NCBI GenBank assembly: GCA_033439765.1 | Contig: JAULSN010000006.1 | Span: forward strand, 3,472,001-3,536,000 | DNA: 64,000 nucleotides | Reading direction: 5' to 3' | Source: Lasiosphaeria ovina | Lineage: Eukaryota; Ascomycota; Sordariomycetes; Sordariales; Lasiosphaeriaceae | In this document: one piece after another, positions 13,101 to 23,358 of the stretch | Numbering within the stretch: the first letter of the stretch is position 1 | Layout: the number at the start of each line of letters is the position of its first letter | The notes under the pieces: generated by a model | The model's input: the letters and a program-made list of their open reading frames with translations, nothing else | The model's database searches: none | What the model was told of the DNA's origin: nothing | Position numbers and translations under genes: made by a program

Positions 13101-14574
13101 GAAGGACAGATGTTTGCGAATCTCCCCAGGCTGCAGGTTTTGGCACGGTCCAGCCCGGACGATAAAAAGCTGCTGGTCAAGCGGCTGAAGAAGCTCGGCG
13201 AGACTGTGGCCGTGACAGGTGACGGAACCAACGACGGGCCTGCTTTGAGGGCTGCTGACGTGGGCTTCTCCATGGGCATTTCCGGCACTGAAGTCGCAAA
13301 GGAAGCCTCGTCGATTGTGTTAATGGACGACAATTTCTCGTCGATTGTCAAAGCAATTGAGTGGGGGCGGACAGTCAACGACGTGATAAGGAAGTTCCTG
13401 CAGGTAAGGGACTAGGGGACGTTATCCACCGCGACGAGTATCGACTTGACGTTATTCACACTGACACATAATTCTTGCAGTTCCAACTCACCGTCAACAT
13501 CACCGCAGTCACTCTCACCTTCGTGTCAGCGATTGCGGGCGATACTGAGGAAGCAATACTCACCCCGGTTCAACTTCTCTGGGTCAATCTGATCATGGAC
13601 ACTTTTGCTGCCCTGGCGTTGGCAACTGACCCCGCAAATCCGAGTGTTCTCAACCGCAAGCCTGAGCGGAGAGACGCGCCACTCATCTCGCTTACCAGCT
13701 GGAAGATGATTGTCGGACAGGCTGTCTACCAGCTCGCCGTGACATTGGTGCTGAACTTTGCTGGAAATGACCTGCTTGGCTTCGACACGCCAGGGAAGCA
13801 AGAGGCCCTCAACACGCTCATATTCAACACTTTTGTGTGGATGCAGTTTTTCAACCTGTACAAGTGAGTTGTCTTGTCTCAATCACTGCCCCGGCGATTC
13901 TCCCTTTGCGAAAATGTTGACTTATCTGTTGTAGTAACCGGCGACTTGACAATAATCTCAACATAGTCGAGGGTATCTTTCAGAATCCATTCTTCATCGC
14001 CATCAATGTTGCCATTGTCACTGGCCAAGTCTTGATTGTCTGTTACGGTGGAGAGGCCCTGTCGGTGGCGCCATTGACGTCGAAGCAATGGGGAATCTCT
14101 CTTCTCCTGGGCTTTCTTTCCATCCCGGTTGGGATGGCCATACGGTTCATCCCAGATAGCCTCGTTCGCAGGGTCCTTGGATGGAGAAGGGCGAGGACAG
14201 AGCGGACGAAACTCCAAGTTTCTCTGCCGCCCATGGAACACTCTTCCGACACGCACGACGCGATGTCATGGAGCCAGGCCATTGAGAATGTGCGGTGCAA
14301 GCTCATGCTTTTGAGGCAGCCCCGAAGCTCGCGGCTTGGCAGAATCAGTCACGAGATATCGGAATTTATACACGGCAAGGCCCCGTCGGACGGGAGCAGC
14401 AGTACCCCTGACGAAAGGAGCCCCTTGCTCGCGGCCAAGAGCAGCACCGGCACGAGCGGGACGAGCAGCCTCAGAATCCAACATTCCAAGTCGGATTCGA
14501 GCTTTGCGCCAGCCGCGGTCATGGCGGGCATGGTGGCGGGAAGCGTTGCGGGATGGCCGCCCCCCAACGGCTGA
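10126..14574 (+). CDS. PMC1: P-type Ca2+-transporting ATPase, PMC1/PMCA type, 1352 residues
   Basis: Pumps Ca2+ out of the cytosol, in fungi usually into the vacuole or across the plasma membrane. Exons: 10126..10290, 10462..11376, 11448..13403, 13481..13863, 13935..14574. P-type signatures are all present: the VPEGLPLAVTLAL membrane segment, phosphorylation motif CSDKTGTLTMN (Asp about 594), nucleotide-binding KGAPE, MVTGDNVKTA and hinge TGDGTNDGPAL. The C-terminal membrane region contains QLLWVNLIMDTFAALALATDP. The first two exons encode a long Ser/Pro-rich N-terminus. The intron at 11377..11447 begins GCAAGT rather than GT; only this split keeps the frame (RLAKK-KDDRTVK). The first intron (10291..10461) and the start ATG are the least certain parts. 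Fungal homologues are often called nca-2/nca-3. Confidence 0.93.
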
Positions 14575-14975
14575 GTTTGGGATTTTTGGTTGTTTTGATG
14601 AATATTCCAAACGAGTCGGCAAAAAAAGGAGTTGGAGAGCGGAATTGTCCTTTGGGAAGAATCGTTGACACGAGCATTTGCATTCGAATTTCAATTTGTA
14701 ACTAGAAAGTCAAGTACTTGCAAAGCGACTGTGTAATAATTACTCCTTGGTTTACCACAACTTTGCTCCTGTTCACACTAGGCTGTGATAAGACTCCAAA
14801 TAAATTAGTCCAGATGGGCATTTTGCAGGACGGTCAATAGAATTGTGTAGCTAACTAAGGTGGATCTGGAGCAACCATGATAATGCAAGTATTTCCGTCT
14901 ACACAATTCCCACCACATCTTCAGCCGCACCAATCTCTTTCGCGTCGCCGATTCTCGCGCAATACGGCAAGTAGT
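14575..14975. other. Convergent 3' region
   Basis: AT-richer sequence between the ATPase stop and the stop of the minus-strand F-box-like gene. Nothing else seen. Confidence 0.5.
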
Positions 14976-16484
14976 TCAATTTTCCGTCATCAGGAGCTCA
15001 TCCAGCATCTTGTAATACGGGGGTAACGGAGGTGGGGGTTTGAAGCCGACGGGCCATCGTGCCTGCCTCCACGCGTCCGCCAACTCGAAGGGGTCGTCGC
15101 TAGGGTTGGCCTTGATAATTTCGTCGATCTGGCCGTCATCCCAGGGCTCGCCGGGGTCGAAGTTGCAGCGGATACGAGAGGAAGGATCCCCATTGCACAC
15201 GGCCTTGAGGAGCTCAGGGAAGCCCTTGCATTGGTAGGGTTTTACGGCTGTTTTGAGTAGAAAATCCAAGGGGCTCACGCGGCTGGGGGGAAAGGCCCGG
15301 TCGATGGCGGTTTGCCAGGCTGCGTCGGCCTGAACGACATCCCGGAAGACATCCGAGGAAACTTCCGGCGCCGGATTGCCGTCGATGACTAGAGTGATAG
15401 CTTCGGGGACAGTGGGTAAAGCTGCCTCGGCCATCCACTCCGCTATCTCTTTTGTCATGCCTCGAGACCATATTGTTTTGGGGCCCCTTGCTCGCCAGAT
15501 GTCAAGTTCAACAGTGCTCCGCCAAAGTTGACCCGTTAGAAAAAGAGTTTCCCAGAGTCTAACGCGGCGCTCAATACGGAGGGACCCATTTTCGAGGCAA
15601 AAGGGTCTCAGCCCCTGGGCATGGCACTCTGGGTGACCCGAAGACGGGTGGTCCTCGTCGAGTACAAGGTTGCGAATGTGTTGTCTGGTACTAGCGGGGA
15701 TGGAGCCAAGGAAATGGATGGCTGCGGCAGCAGCTGAGAAGCGGTACTTTCCTTTATCAGTTTCCCAGAATTGGCGACAATGTTTCCACGGATTGTGGAA
15801 ATTCTTCGGCATAGGCTTGTCACTAGTGACAAGACTATCCATTTGTGCATGTGTCGGCATCCTCCAAGGCTCCTTGTTCAGGTGAGTGTAGACGGTGGGG
15901 TCGCACGCGTCCTCACGCCATGGGGGGGCCGGTTGATTCTCAATTAAGAAGTCGTGAATGACCGGGTCGGAAGCGGCGAATTCTAGGATCTGGCACTGGG
16001 AGTCGCGGAAGACAGAGGGGACCTCACCAGACGATGTGCCGTCTGCACGCTCCAGCTGGAATGCCGACCAGTAAATGGTGCCACCGTATTTTCGATCGAT
16101 TTCGGCCGCCATTTTCGGACTTAGGGCTTCGAGGATTTTATCATGGCAGCCCTCGGGTAAGCTACGGGCCAGCTTGAGCAGGAAGGCCCACCGGCCTGCT
16201 CGGGAACGAAGCTCTTCGGAGTACAGGGTGGAGAAAGTGATAGTGTTCAGGCGCAGAGCGAGACCGCGCATCTCGGCGGCGGCGAGCCGACACGTGTACA
16301 TCAGACCGAGGTCGATGGGCCGGTTGTCGGCTAGCCGCAGCTTTCTTGCCTCGTAGTCGAAGATATAACCATCCCCCCCGCTAGTGTAAACGTAATGCCG
16401 ATAAATGTGATCACGCAGTTCGCGAGGGAGGGTGAGTAGGTGCAATTGTCGCGGTTGCATTGTGCCGTTCTGGGAGTTTTCCAT
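14976..16484 (-). CDS. F-box-like orphan protein, about 502 residues
   Basis: Single-exon frame. The N-terminus LHLLTLPRELRDHIYRHYVY resembles the short F-box-like leader (L-x-x-LPxELRxxIY) found in many fungal expanded families. The rest has no motif I recognise; it contains AEWMAEAALPTVPEAIT and a proline run near the C-terminus. The ATG at 16484 (MENSQNGTMQPRQ) is preferred because the F-box-like segment follows closely; an in-frame ATG at 16568 would add 28 residues. If the leader is a real F-box it would bind Skp1 and recruit substrates to an SCF ubiquitin ligase; that is inference only. Confidence 0.7.
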   Translation of the reverse strand: MENSQNGTMQPRQLHLLTLPRELRDHIYRHYVYTSGGDGYIFDYEARKLRLADNRPIDLGLMYTCRLAAAEMRGLALRLNTITFSTLYSEELRSRAGRWAFLLKLARSLPEGCHDKILEALSPKMAAEIDRKYGGTIYWSAFQLERADGTSSGEVPSVFRDSQCQILEFAASDPVIHDFLIENQPAPPWREDACDPTVYTHLNKEPWRMPTHAQMDSLVTSDKPMPKNFHNPWKHCRQFWETDKGKYRFSAAAAAIHFLGSIPASTRQHIRNLVLDEDHPSSGHPECHAQGLRPFCLENGSLRIERRVRLWETLFLTGQLWRSTVELDIWRARGPKTIWSRGMTKEIAEWMAEAALPTVPEAITLVIDGNPAPEVSSDVFRDVVQADAAWQTAIDRAFPPSRVSPLDFLLKTAVKPYQCKGFPELLKAVCNGDPSSRIRCNFDPGEPWDDGQIDEIIKANPSDDPFELADAWRQARWPVGFKPPPPLPPYYKMLDELLMTEN

Positions 16485-18019
16485 GTGATGCGGGGTACGA
16501 AACCTCCACTGGAATCCTCCAAGGTTGGGGTCTGGGGGGCTAGGTAGAATTATATATGCTATGAACACTACCGGTGAGCAGTCAGGGACAAGGTTTGACT
16601 TTGGCTGGTGAAAGGGACCCGTTTCGTGTCCGTCCCGAGGGGCAAGCTCTCTGCACGTGGTGTAGGTACCTAACCCTTAGACTAGAGCGGGCCGTAAAGT
16701 GCTGGGGCCTTCCAGATGCAGCCAATGGTCGTTCAAGCAGTTCTTGGCCGCAGGAACCTCGCACCACAGGATTTGCTTGAGCTGCCCAAAATCTCTGCCT
16801 CAAACGGTAGTGATCAATGGGGTGGCTATCTTGCAATTACTACCAAGCCTGCAGTCGGCATGTTTGTTGGGTTATCTTGTGCGGAGAGGAACGTGGAGCC
16901 GGGTCAAAAAGCATCGTACGAAAGAAGGGTGACCCATCATGGATACCTAATGGTTGTAAGGCACTGTACCAATTCGCTGCGGACAACAGTGCCGACATGG
17001 CCTACCATTTTCTTGGGAGGAGGACAGATATGCGTCACGACATGACAACCTTTCCTCGACTGCTAGAGTGTTCCATGATGGCATACTTTCAACGGGCCCT
17101 CCAAACGATTGCCATCTACGCACAAGCTGAATAGGGCATGGTCATGGTGTCAGGAGATTGTTCCTCGTCCACGCGAGGGGTTCAAAGGAGATGCAAGGGA
17201 GGGCGGCGAGGCAGGGTTAATATGGGGTATCATATTTTATGCGATATATAGATTAAAGTTGGTCACGGAAAAAAAGCCAATACCCGGCGGAAGCACGAAG
17301 CACAAGTCCAACACGGAAGGTTCTCGGATCCGGCTGACTACAACTGGCGCATCACATGCCGGCCGCTCCGCTCCACACACCCGAACTTTGAACGGCCCGG
17401 AGGCGTCAAGGTTCGGCACAACCATGGATTTGCTACCCGATGACACACCGAGAGGACTCGCGCCGTGCCGTAGCGTCAAACTCAATAGACCGGCACGAGT
17501 ACAAATAGAACAAGAATGCTGCAATTGACGAAAGGGTCTTCCTTTGCAGACTTGTCAGCCCGCGGCCTGCATATCAAGCAAGGGGGGAAAAGGAGCCGCC
17601 AACCAGGTACGTACGTACCTTGCACACACCTCCCAGTCCTCACCCAAATCCACCAGATCAACCAAATCCATCAAATCAACCACAAAAATATACTTGACGC
17701 GGCCAAACTAGCACAACCGGTACGTTCCGATCCATCGCACGCGCTGGAAAAGGTGGGCCTGGGGCGTTAGACAGCGAATGGTGTTTTACGCGACCTTGGA
17801 CTCGAAAACTTACATTCGGACGAAGCTCACCGCAAAATCCAGATCATGAAGACGTATGCGGTGCCGGTGCGCCCTGGGCGCAGAACGACAACGATTTCCT
17901 AACGGGATATTTAGTCATCTTCTAGGGGATATAGATGGCACTAGTTACATACCTTGGCCTGCCCCTTGCCGAAGAGGAATTGAGCACGCAAGAAGCTCGT
18001 CGGCGAGGCAAAAAACGTC
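16485..18019. other. Gene-poor tract with short repeats
   Basis: No convincing gene. It holds the first copy of the mini-element (17241..17290) and a short imperfect tandem repeat around 17640-17690 (aaatccaccagatcaacc-like unit, about two copies). Confidence 0.5.
17241..17290 (+). repeat. Mini-element copy 1 (50 bp)
   Basis: Begins gcgatata and ends ccaatacccggcgg, with an A-run in the middle. The same start and end, with a longer A-rich centre, recur at 23086..23155. No target-site duplication is visible around this copy. Together the two copies define a short dispersed element. Confidence 0.7.
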
Positions 18020-18229
18020 GTGAACATCGATATCAACGAAGACATCGATAAAGAAGATCTCCTTGAATTGATAAAATTCAGATGGCGTATATGTGGTGTG
18101 GAAGAGCAGGAAATAAAGACGGATAGCGATAAGAAGCAATTCCTGAACGACTGCTCTGGGGACTTGTTTGACGATACCAAGGAATGGTTGGAGCGATTGA
18201 AAGAGATAGCTAATAAGGTTGCGGAATAG
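18020..18229 (+). pseudogene. Orphan AT-rich coding fragment
   Basis: A 69-codon frame of highly charged, helical-looking protein (for example EWLERLKEIANKVAE at its end), with lower GC than its neighbours. The frame opens at a GTG; an acceptor-like gcaag upstream could make it the last exon of a larger gene, but no partner exon was found. Family not recognised. It may be a relic of a gene broken by the adjacent retroelement. Confidence 0.3.
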
Positions 18230-18479
18230 AGAAGAACAACAAAACAATGTGACACTATCGATGGTGATATACTTGGGTTAGAACTAGACTTGTTTCACAA
18301 ACGGTTAAGCGGGGGAACAGGGGAATTCTCACCAACCGGGTTGTAACCTAAACTTGGACCTGATAGCCCCCATGATGAATCTCCACAAGAGAAACGCGGT
18401 GTTAGCTATGATGTTGCACTTTGGCAAGAGGCAGGGGAGTCAGAAAGGGCAAAGACGTACAAACCACATTTCACGAATC

Positions 18480-20655
18480 ACGTGTCCTCAGAGAGGAGAT
18501 GTGGATTTTGCTTCGGCTTCGTGTAGCCGAGATTCTCCTTCGGCCACTTAAACTGGTCGAGATTGAAGTAGCGAATAGCCCATTTGGTTGCTACCGGGGC
18601 GCCTCGGGTAATTAGAAAAGAAAAGTCGCCGTGGTCGCTGGGCTTGACGTCGCGCCAGAGCTCCTGCTGCTCCTCTCGTAGGGCTGGGCACTCAAGAAAA
18701 AGGTGCCTCGCGGTATGCTCCCCCTGTCCACAGGGGCAGAGGATTGTGTCCGCCTAATTACAGCTCAAAAGTGCGTAGCCAGCGACCGGCCAACTTGAGA
18801 TGGAAGGCACAGAACGAAGAGAGACAATCTCATTGCGAACCTTGTTGAGACGGAAAAGACTAGAGTTGAGGCCAATCCAGCTTGTCCTGCAGTGCAGCAG
18901 CATGGTGGCCTGGCCGCGGGAGAGGTCCTTGTAAAGGCGCCAACTCTGCGACCCCCATGGTTCTTCAAGTGCGGCGGCCTTTTTTGAGTGGTGGCCGTGC
19001 TGTTCAGTTTCATGTCGGGACTGTCGGTAAGCCTCCCATTTCCGGGACATTATGTATGATATCGATGCCTGCGCTTGCTTCTTGATGAACCGTTTGATCC
19101 GCAACGGGTCTGACGCGTCTAAAGAGAGACGGAAATTTCCTGGTGCTGGCGGTGATGCTGGCGGTGCTGCTGGCGGTGCTGCTGGCGGTGCTGCTGGCGG
19201 TGCTGCTGGCGGTGCTTCTGGTGCTGGGGCTGGTGATGTTGGCGTTGCTGGTAATTCTGCTGCCGATGGCGCTGGCACTGTTGGTGCCAAGTCATTCCCG
19301 GCCTCGATGGACCTGTCGGATGCAGCGCAGCTGCGGGTAGAAAAGACTCGCTCCGTTCTATCGCCATGTTGCAGTTCCTGTGGGGAATACAGAGGTTGCT
19401 TGGCAGGCTGCGATTGCTGCTGTCCCTCTTCTCTCTGCTCGTCCTCGATATCGATGTCGGGAGGTGTTTCGGTACCGGCGGAGAAGTCCGAGAACAAGTG
19501 GTTCAAGATGATACCAACCTTGTCCTCGCTCGTTTCGTTTTTGATGGTTCCCTCTGAGAGGTCTGGCATGTGGGCCCTGTCTCTGGGCTTGGACCACTGG
19601 CTCGCCTCTTTGACCATATCGTTGATGGTCCATCTGCCTCTGTCAAGCTGAGAGTCGATAAAGTTGCAAAACTATTGACACCTTTCGGGCCAGCGATGTC
19701 GTGGACAAGTTGACGTAGCTCCTCTGACGACATAACATCGCCCTGGGGCACACCGAGCTTGGCGGATTTGTCGGCGGCGATCTGGCTGACCTTTTCAAGG
19801 AGATGCATGACCCTGCTTCTCTTTATTTCCTCTTCTGCCTCTTCCTCCATGGCAAGCTTCATCGAATCAATGATGGCTTGGGCATACTTGTCAATCTGTT
19901 CGGCATTGTCAAGCGGTGGCATTTCCAGCAGCGCAAGGGCCCTTGCCACTCTCTCGGTGAAGCGCACGGGCGACGCAGGCTTCCGAAAGTTCCGGCGGCG
20001 GCGTGTGGCGCCTTCGACGACAGCTCCAATAGAGGTCTGGATAATTCGATGATCCAACTTGAAGCCGGTGGCGTCGAGAACCTCCTAGCTATCAAGCCGA
20101 GGGTAGATGCCGCTCCCCAAGAAGGTTAGGTCTATAGTTGAGGCAGCCTTGGTCACATCCGATGATTGCGAATATGTGACGGCTCCTGTTTTGTTGATGC
20201 ACATCATGCCGTATGTGCTCGCCTCGTCAGCCAACAACAGAGCCTCAGGCTCTGGCTGTGCCTTGGCCCCACCCCAGAGAGGGCTGCAACGTTGTCTATG
20301 TCAGCTGTAAGTTGGACGACGTCAGAATCATGGACATACTGGTGGATGTTGAAGTCGCCGAGAAGAATAGTGTTTGGGCCTTGGGCGCACACTTGGACGA
20401 GTCTTTCGACGTCGACGGATTTATTCCAATTGTAAACGTTGTGGATTTGGGACCACACCAGTCGCTGTTCGGATGTTGCAGGTCGCTGCCAAACCATTGA
20501 AGCCATCAAGATCGTAGCCGCTCCATGTGTCGGGCTTGATTGTACTTATGACCAAGAAGATGACGTAGACGCGGCCCGGGTCCAGCTGTTCAGGATCATG
20601 GTTACCGGCTTCACCGGAGGACTGACATGTGCGTTCCCAATATGCGTACGGCACA
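18480..20655 (-). mobile_element. Decayed Tad-like LINE ORF2, reverse transcriptase core missing
   Basis: Read on the minus strand from right to left. The endonuclease domain includes NTILLGDFNIH, then TYSQSSDVTKAASTIDLTFL and LDHRIIQTSIG. These are followed by a helical linker and the segment (KEASQWSKPRDRAHMPDL) that normally precedes the reverse transcriptase. The next recognisable part is the C-terminal region: LRIKRFIKKQAQASIS, SRGQATMLLHCRTSWIGLNS and a zinc-binding tail (CPCGQGEHTARHLFLECPAL) near 18660-18755. Fingers, palm and the catalytic FADD/YADD box are absent, and only a few hundred bases separate the flanking parts. In-frame TAG codons at 20085..20087 and 18754..18756, plus frame breaks, show it is dead. 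Endpoints are approximate. Confidence 0.75.
19138..19230. repeat. GGTGCTGCTGGC microsatellite
   Basis: Tandem 12-bp units on the plus strand (Pro/Ala-rich on the minus LINE frame) lying where the reverse transcriptase core of the LINE should be. It may mark the junction of the internal deletion. Confidence 0.8.
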
Positions 20656-21992
20656 CTGTCGGGGTGGGTGACTTTGACAACCCATGGGAGATGTTCGTTC
20701 TGCCCAACGGTGGCAGATACAATGGCCTCTCAAAGAAATGGTCCAGGGCAAATGGTGTCAACATCCGCACTGTTCTGATCAGGTCGAGAACGGTGCTTCT
20801 GAAATGGCCTACGATGGAAGATGCCTGCCGACTCTTGGCATATGGGATCAGCCTTGACGGGCATTTGTGCAACGATGTTTTGTAAGTTGTCACGGCACTT
20901 CACCTGTCTTGGGACTTGGAGGAACTGACAGGTTGAATCGCACAAAACACAGCCAAGCAGACACTAGACACTACCTGTCGATGTGCACCAAGTGCCTGAG
21001 GCCTGAGCACGGTAAGTCTCAGGATTGCAAGGCCCCACGTCGATGCCCCCAATGTGGCGGGGGCCACGCGAAGCACCACTGTACAACGCCCAGAAAGGAT
21101 GGGTTCTGTTGCCCCAACTGTCAAGGGAATCATCCTAATGCCTCCCTCGCCAAGTTGTCAAGCCCCTGATGTGATGCAAGCGCGCAACGAATGCGAAGAA
21201 TTCATGCGCGTCTCTCCTGGTTGGGGAGATAGGAGGGCTGAGGGTGATGCGAGGGTTGCCCAACTGAAGTTGCAAGCAAGCTCGACGCGGGGGGAGAGAC
21301 TCGGCCAGGATTTGATTGAGCAAATTGCCAGCGTCTCGACCGTCCCTTCGAGTCCCGGCGTGGCTTCCGGTGCTACGAACCCCCCCCAGCACGCCACCCA
21401 CTCTGCCCTCTAGCTCGCCCTTGGACAGTCTGCCCTCTGGCTCACCCTCGGACACGACGACCACGGTTGTCGCCTCCAGTCCCCCGCCTGCCATCTTTGA
21501 TCCCAACAAGATCCACTATAACGTCTATGATCGCAGCAAGATCAATTATAATGGAGAAGATTGGACCGTCAATGTCGGGCTCAACACCACCCCGAGGTCA
21601 TCCCCGTCGTGACATCTATGGCAAGCACATCAGATCAACTCCCACAGCTCCCAGCGCCGAGTAGCAGCCCGGAGAAAACAGCATCCCCCGGCACAACGAA
21701 TCCCCCCTTTTCGGTCCCAGCAAAGCGACCACACCAGGCCGATACACCACAGGGTCCCCGGAAACGGGGCCGGCCGCCAAAGAACCGACCGGTTCCGGTT
21801 AGCGTGGCCGAGGCCGTGGCCAATCCCCCGCCCATAGTCGTGGACAACAATAAGTATCAGCCTGCCGCTGATTCCGACACGCCGGCGCTAACGCCAACGC
21901 CAACGCCCAACTCCAACGCCATCACGAATTTCGGGCACGATCTCGTGGCGCAGCGAGAGCACGTCTTTACATGGCGCAGGATGAAGCTGTAA
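20656..21992 (+). mobile_element. Gag-like (ORF1) retroelement remnant with zinc knuckles and AT-hook
   Basis: Plus-strand frames encode, in order, NGGRYNGLSKKWSRANGVNI, then a cysteine cluster near 20980-21125 (CTKCLRPEHGKSQDC, CPQCGGGHAKHHC, CPNCQGNH) typical of LINE or retrovirus-like gag zinc knuckles. A proline-rich tail with an AT-hook-like KRGRPPK follows near 21760-21785 and ends at 21992. The parts fall in different frames (stop near 20885, later shifts), so it is not functional. Orientation is opposite to the adjacent ORF2 fragment, so it is either a second element or a rearranged 5' half of the same one. Left boundary uncertain. Confidence 0.6.
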
Positions 21993-23072
21993 TTATCGGG
22001 TGGGTAGTGTTAGTTGGGAGGTGTTGAAGTTGTGTGTGGGTTATTTGGTGAGGGCAGGGGGTCTTGGTCTTACCGCAGGACCATAACAATTTTGGAGGAT
22101 GAGAACCTGTCCGTGTCAAGAGCAGCTTCGAGGATGATTGTCGGGGGGGAGTATCGGGCCTGTTGGCCGCGAGGCGCGCCCGGAGCGGTGATTGTCTGCC
22201 CATGACACGGCAAAGAAAGCAGCGGCGAGACCCAGGGGCGCCAAGAAGGTCCCCGCAGAGAAAAGCAGCAGCATGGTAGTCAACACCGAATGTCTTTGAA
22301 TGTCAAGACGCCTTGATTTGGGGCGCTGGGGTCCTAGACAATATTAAATAAGACACGCATGCGCAGTCTGATTGGGCTGGGATACAGGGATCACTGCTGC
22401 AGGCCGCTGACGATCTGGGCTCTGCGATAATGACAGACCCGGTTTATTGCTTGCGGTACGCCCAGCGGAGGCAATTATGCTCCACCGGAATGCGAGTCTA
22501 CGGCCGTTGTGTTCCGCAATGGGCTGGCGGGCGCGTGTGACGACTGTAAACAGACAAACATGGCATGTTGGACAACAGGCACTTCGAGGCGACAGGTGCG
22601 GTAGATAAAGATCAGTGAGGTTTCCATCCGAGTGTGCGCTGTTGTTCACTCGGTGTCGACAACACTCATCAAACAAGACATAAACTGGAGGGTAGGCGCA
22701 GGCGCCGGAATCGACTCTTATGTGGATATATATAGTGAGACACGTGCACGTATTACTCGGGACAACATGATAGTAATTGCACGCGGGACTAGACAGCCCG
22801 CCATTTTGCCTTTTTTCTTTCGATTTCGAGGATTTCACAGCCAGTGGATCATGTGTTCTCGCGGGGTGGTTACTCTCACACATGTAGACTTTAAGTTGTA
22901 CCGAAGTGGCGCTGGGCCCGGGTAGCGGTCCTACCCTTCCTCTCCGTGCCGCATCGGGTGTACGGACACAAGCTGCTAGTGTTTTACATCTATTTGGCAA
23001 ACAAATGGTAGATCTCGCTCTATCTCTAAGGAAATATCAGTTATACCTTAGCTGAGGGGCTAAGGCACAGAT
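21993..23072. other. Gene-free region right of the retroelement
   Basis: A long minus-strand frame (22344..23000) is open, but its composition (Cys/His/Pro-rich, no motif, no start context) does not suggest a gene. Nothing else identified. Confidence 0.45.
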
Positions 23073-23085
23073 CCACCTCAGTCAT

Positions 23086-23155
23086 GCGATATAAAGATTA
23101 AAGTTAGTCACATAAAAAGAATAAAAAAAATAAAAAAAAGGCCAATACCCGGCGG
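23086..23155 (+). mobile_element. Mini-element copy 2 (70 bp) between 13-bp target-site duplications
   Basis: Starts gcgatataaag, has an internal A-rich tract and ends ccaatacccggcgg, matching the copy at 17241..17290 at both ends. It is bracketed by perfect direct repeats ccacctcagtcat at 23073..23085 and 23156..23168. This is the footprint of an insertion, most likely retroposition. It lies about 200 bp upstream of the sterol reductase start and contains a TATA-like tataaag. Confidence 0.75.
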
Positions 23156-23358
23156 CCACCTCAGTCATATACGCGGCTCCGAAACCTTTGGTCCCCAATC
23201 CCACGAGTGCCATAAACGGTTGCTATTTCCCACCCTCATTAGGCCACCTTTTCACTTAGATGCTGCTGCACGTCTTGAGACACCCACGACTCGGGCTTCG
23301 GATAAATTAGCATCACCACTTGCTCGCTAATGATATTGCTCTTCTAGCCGCAGCAAAA

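Noticed and set aside
19052..19651. Gly/Ala-rich plus-strand ORF
   Set aside because: It is the shadow of the Pro/Ala microsatellite on the opposite strand of the LINE remnant.
22344..23000. 218-codon minus-strand ORF
   Set aside because: Long but composition-driven, rich in Cys/His/Pro/Arg without domain features, next to repeats.
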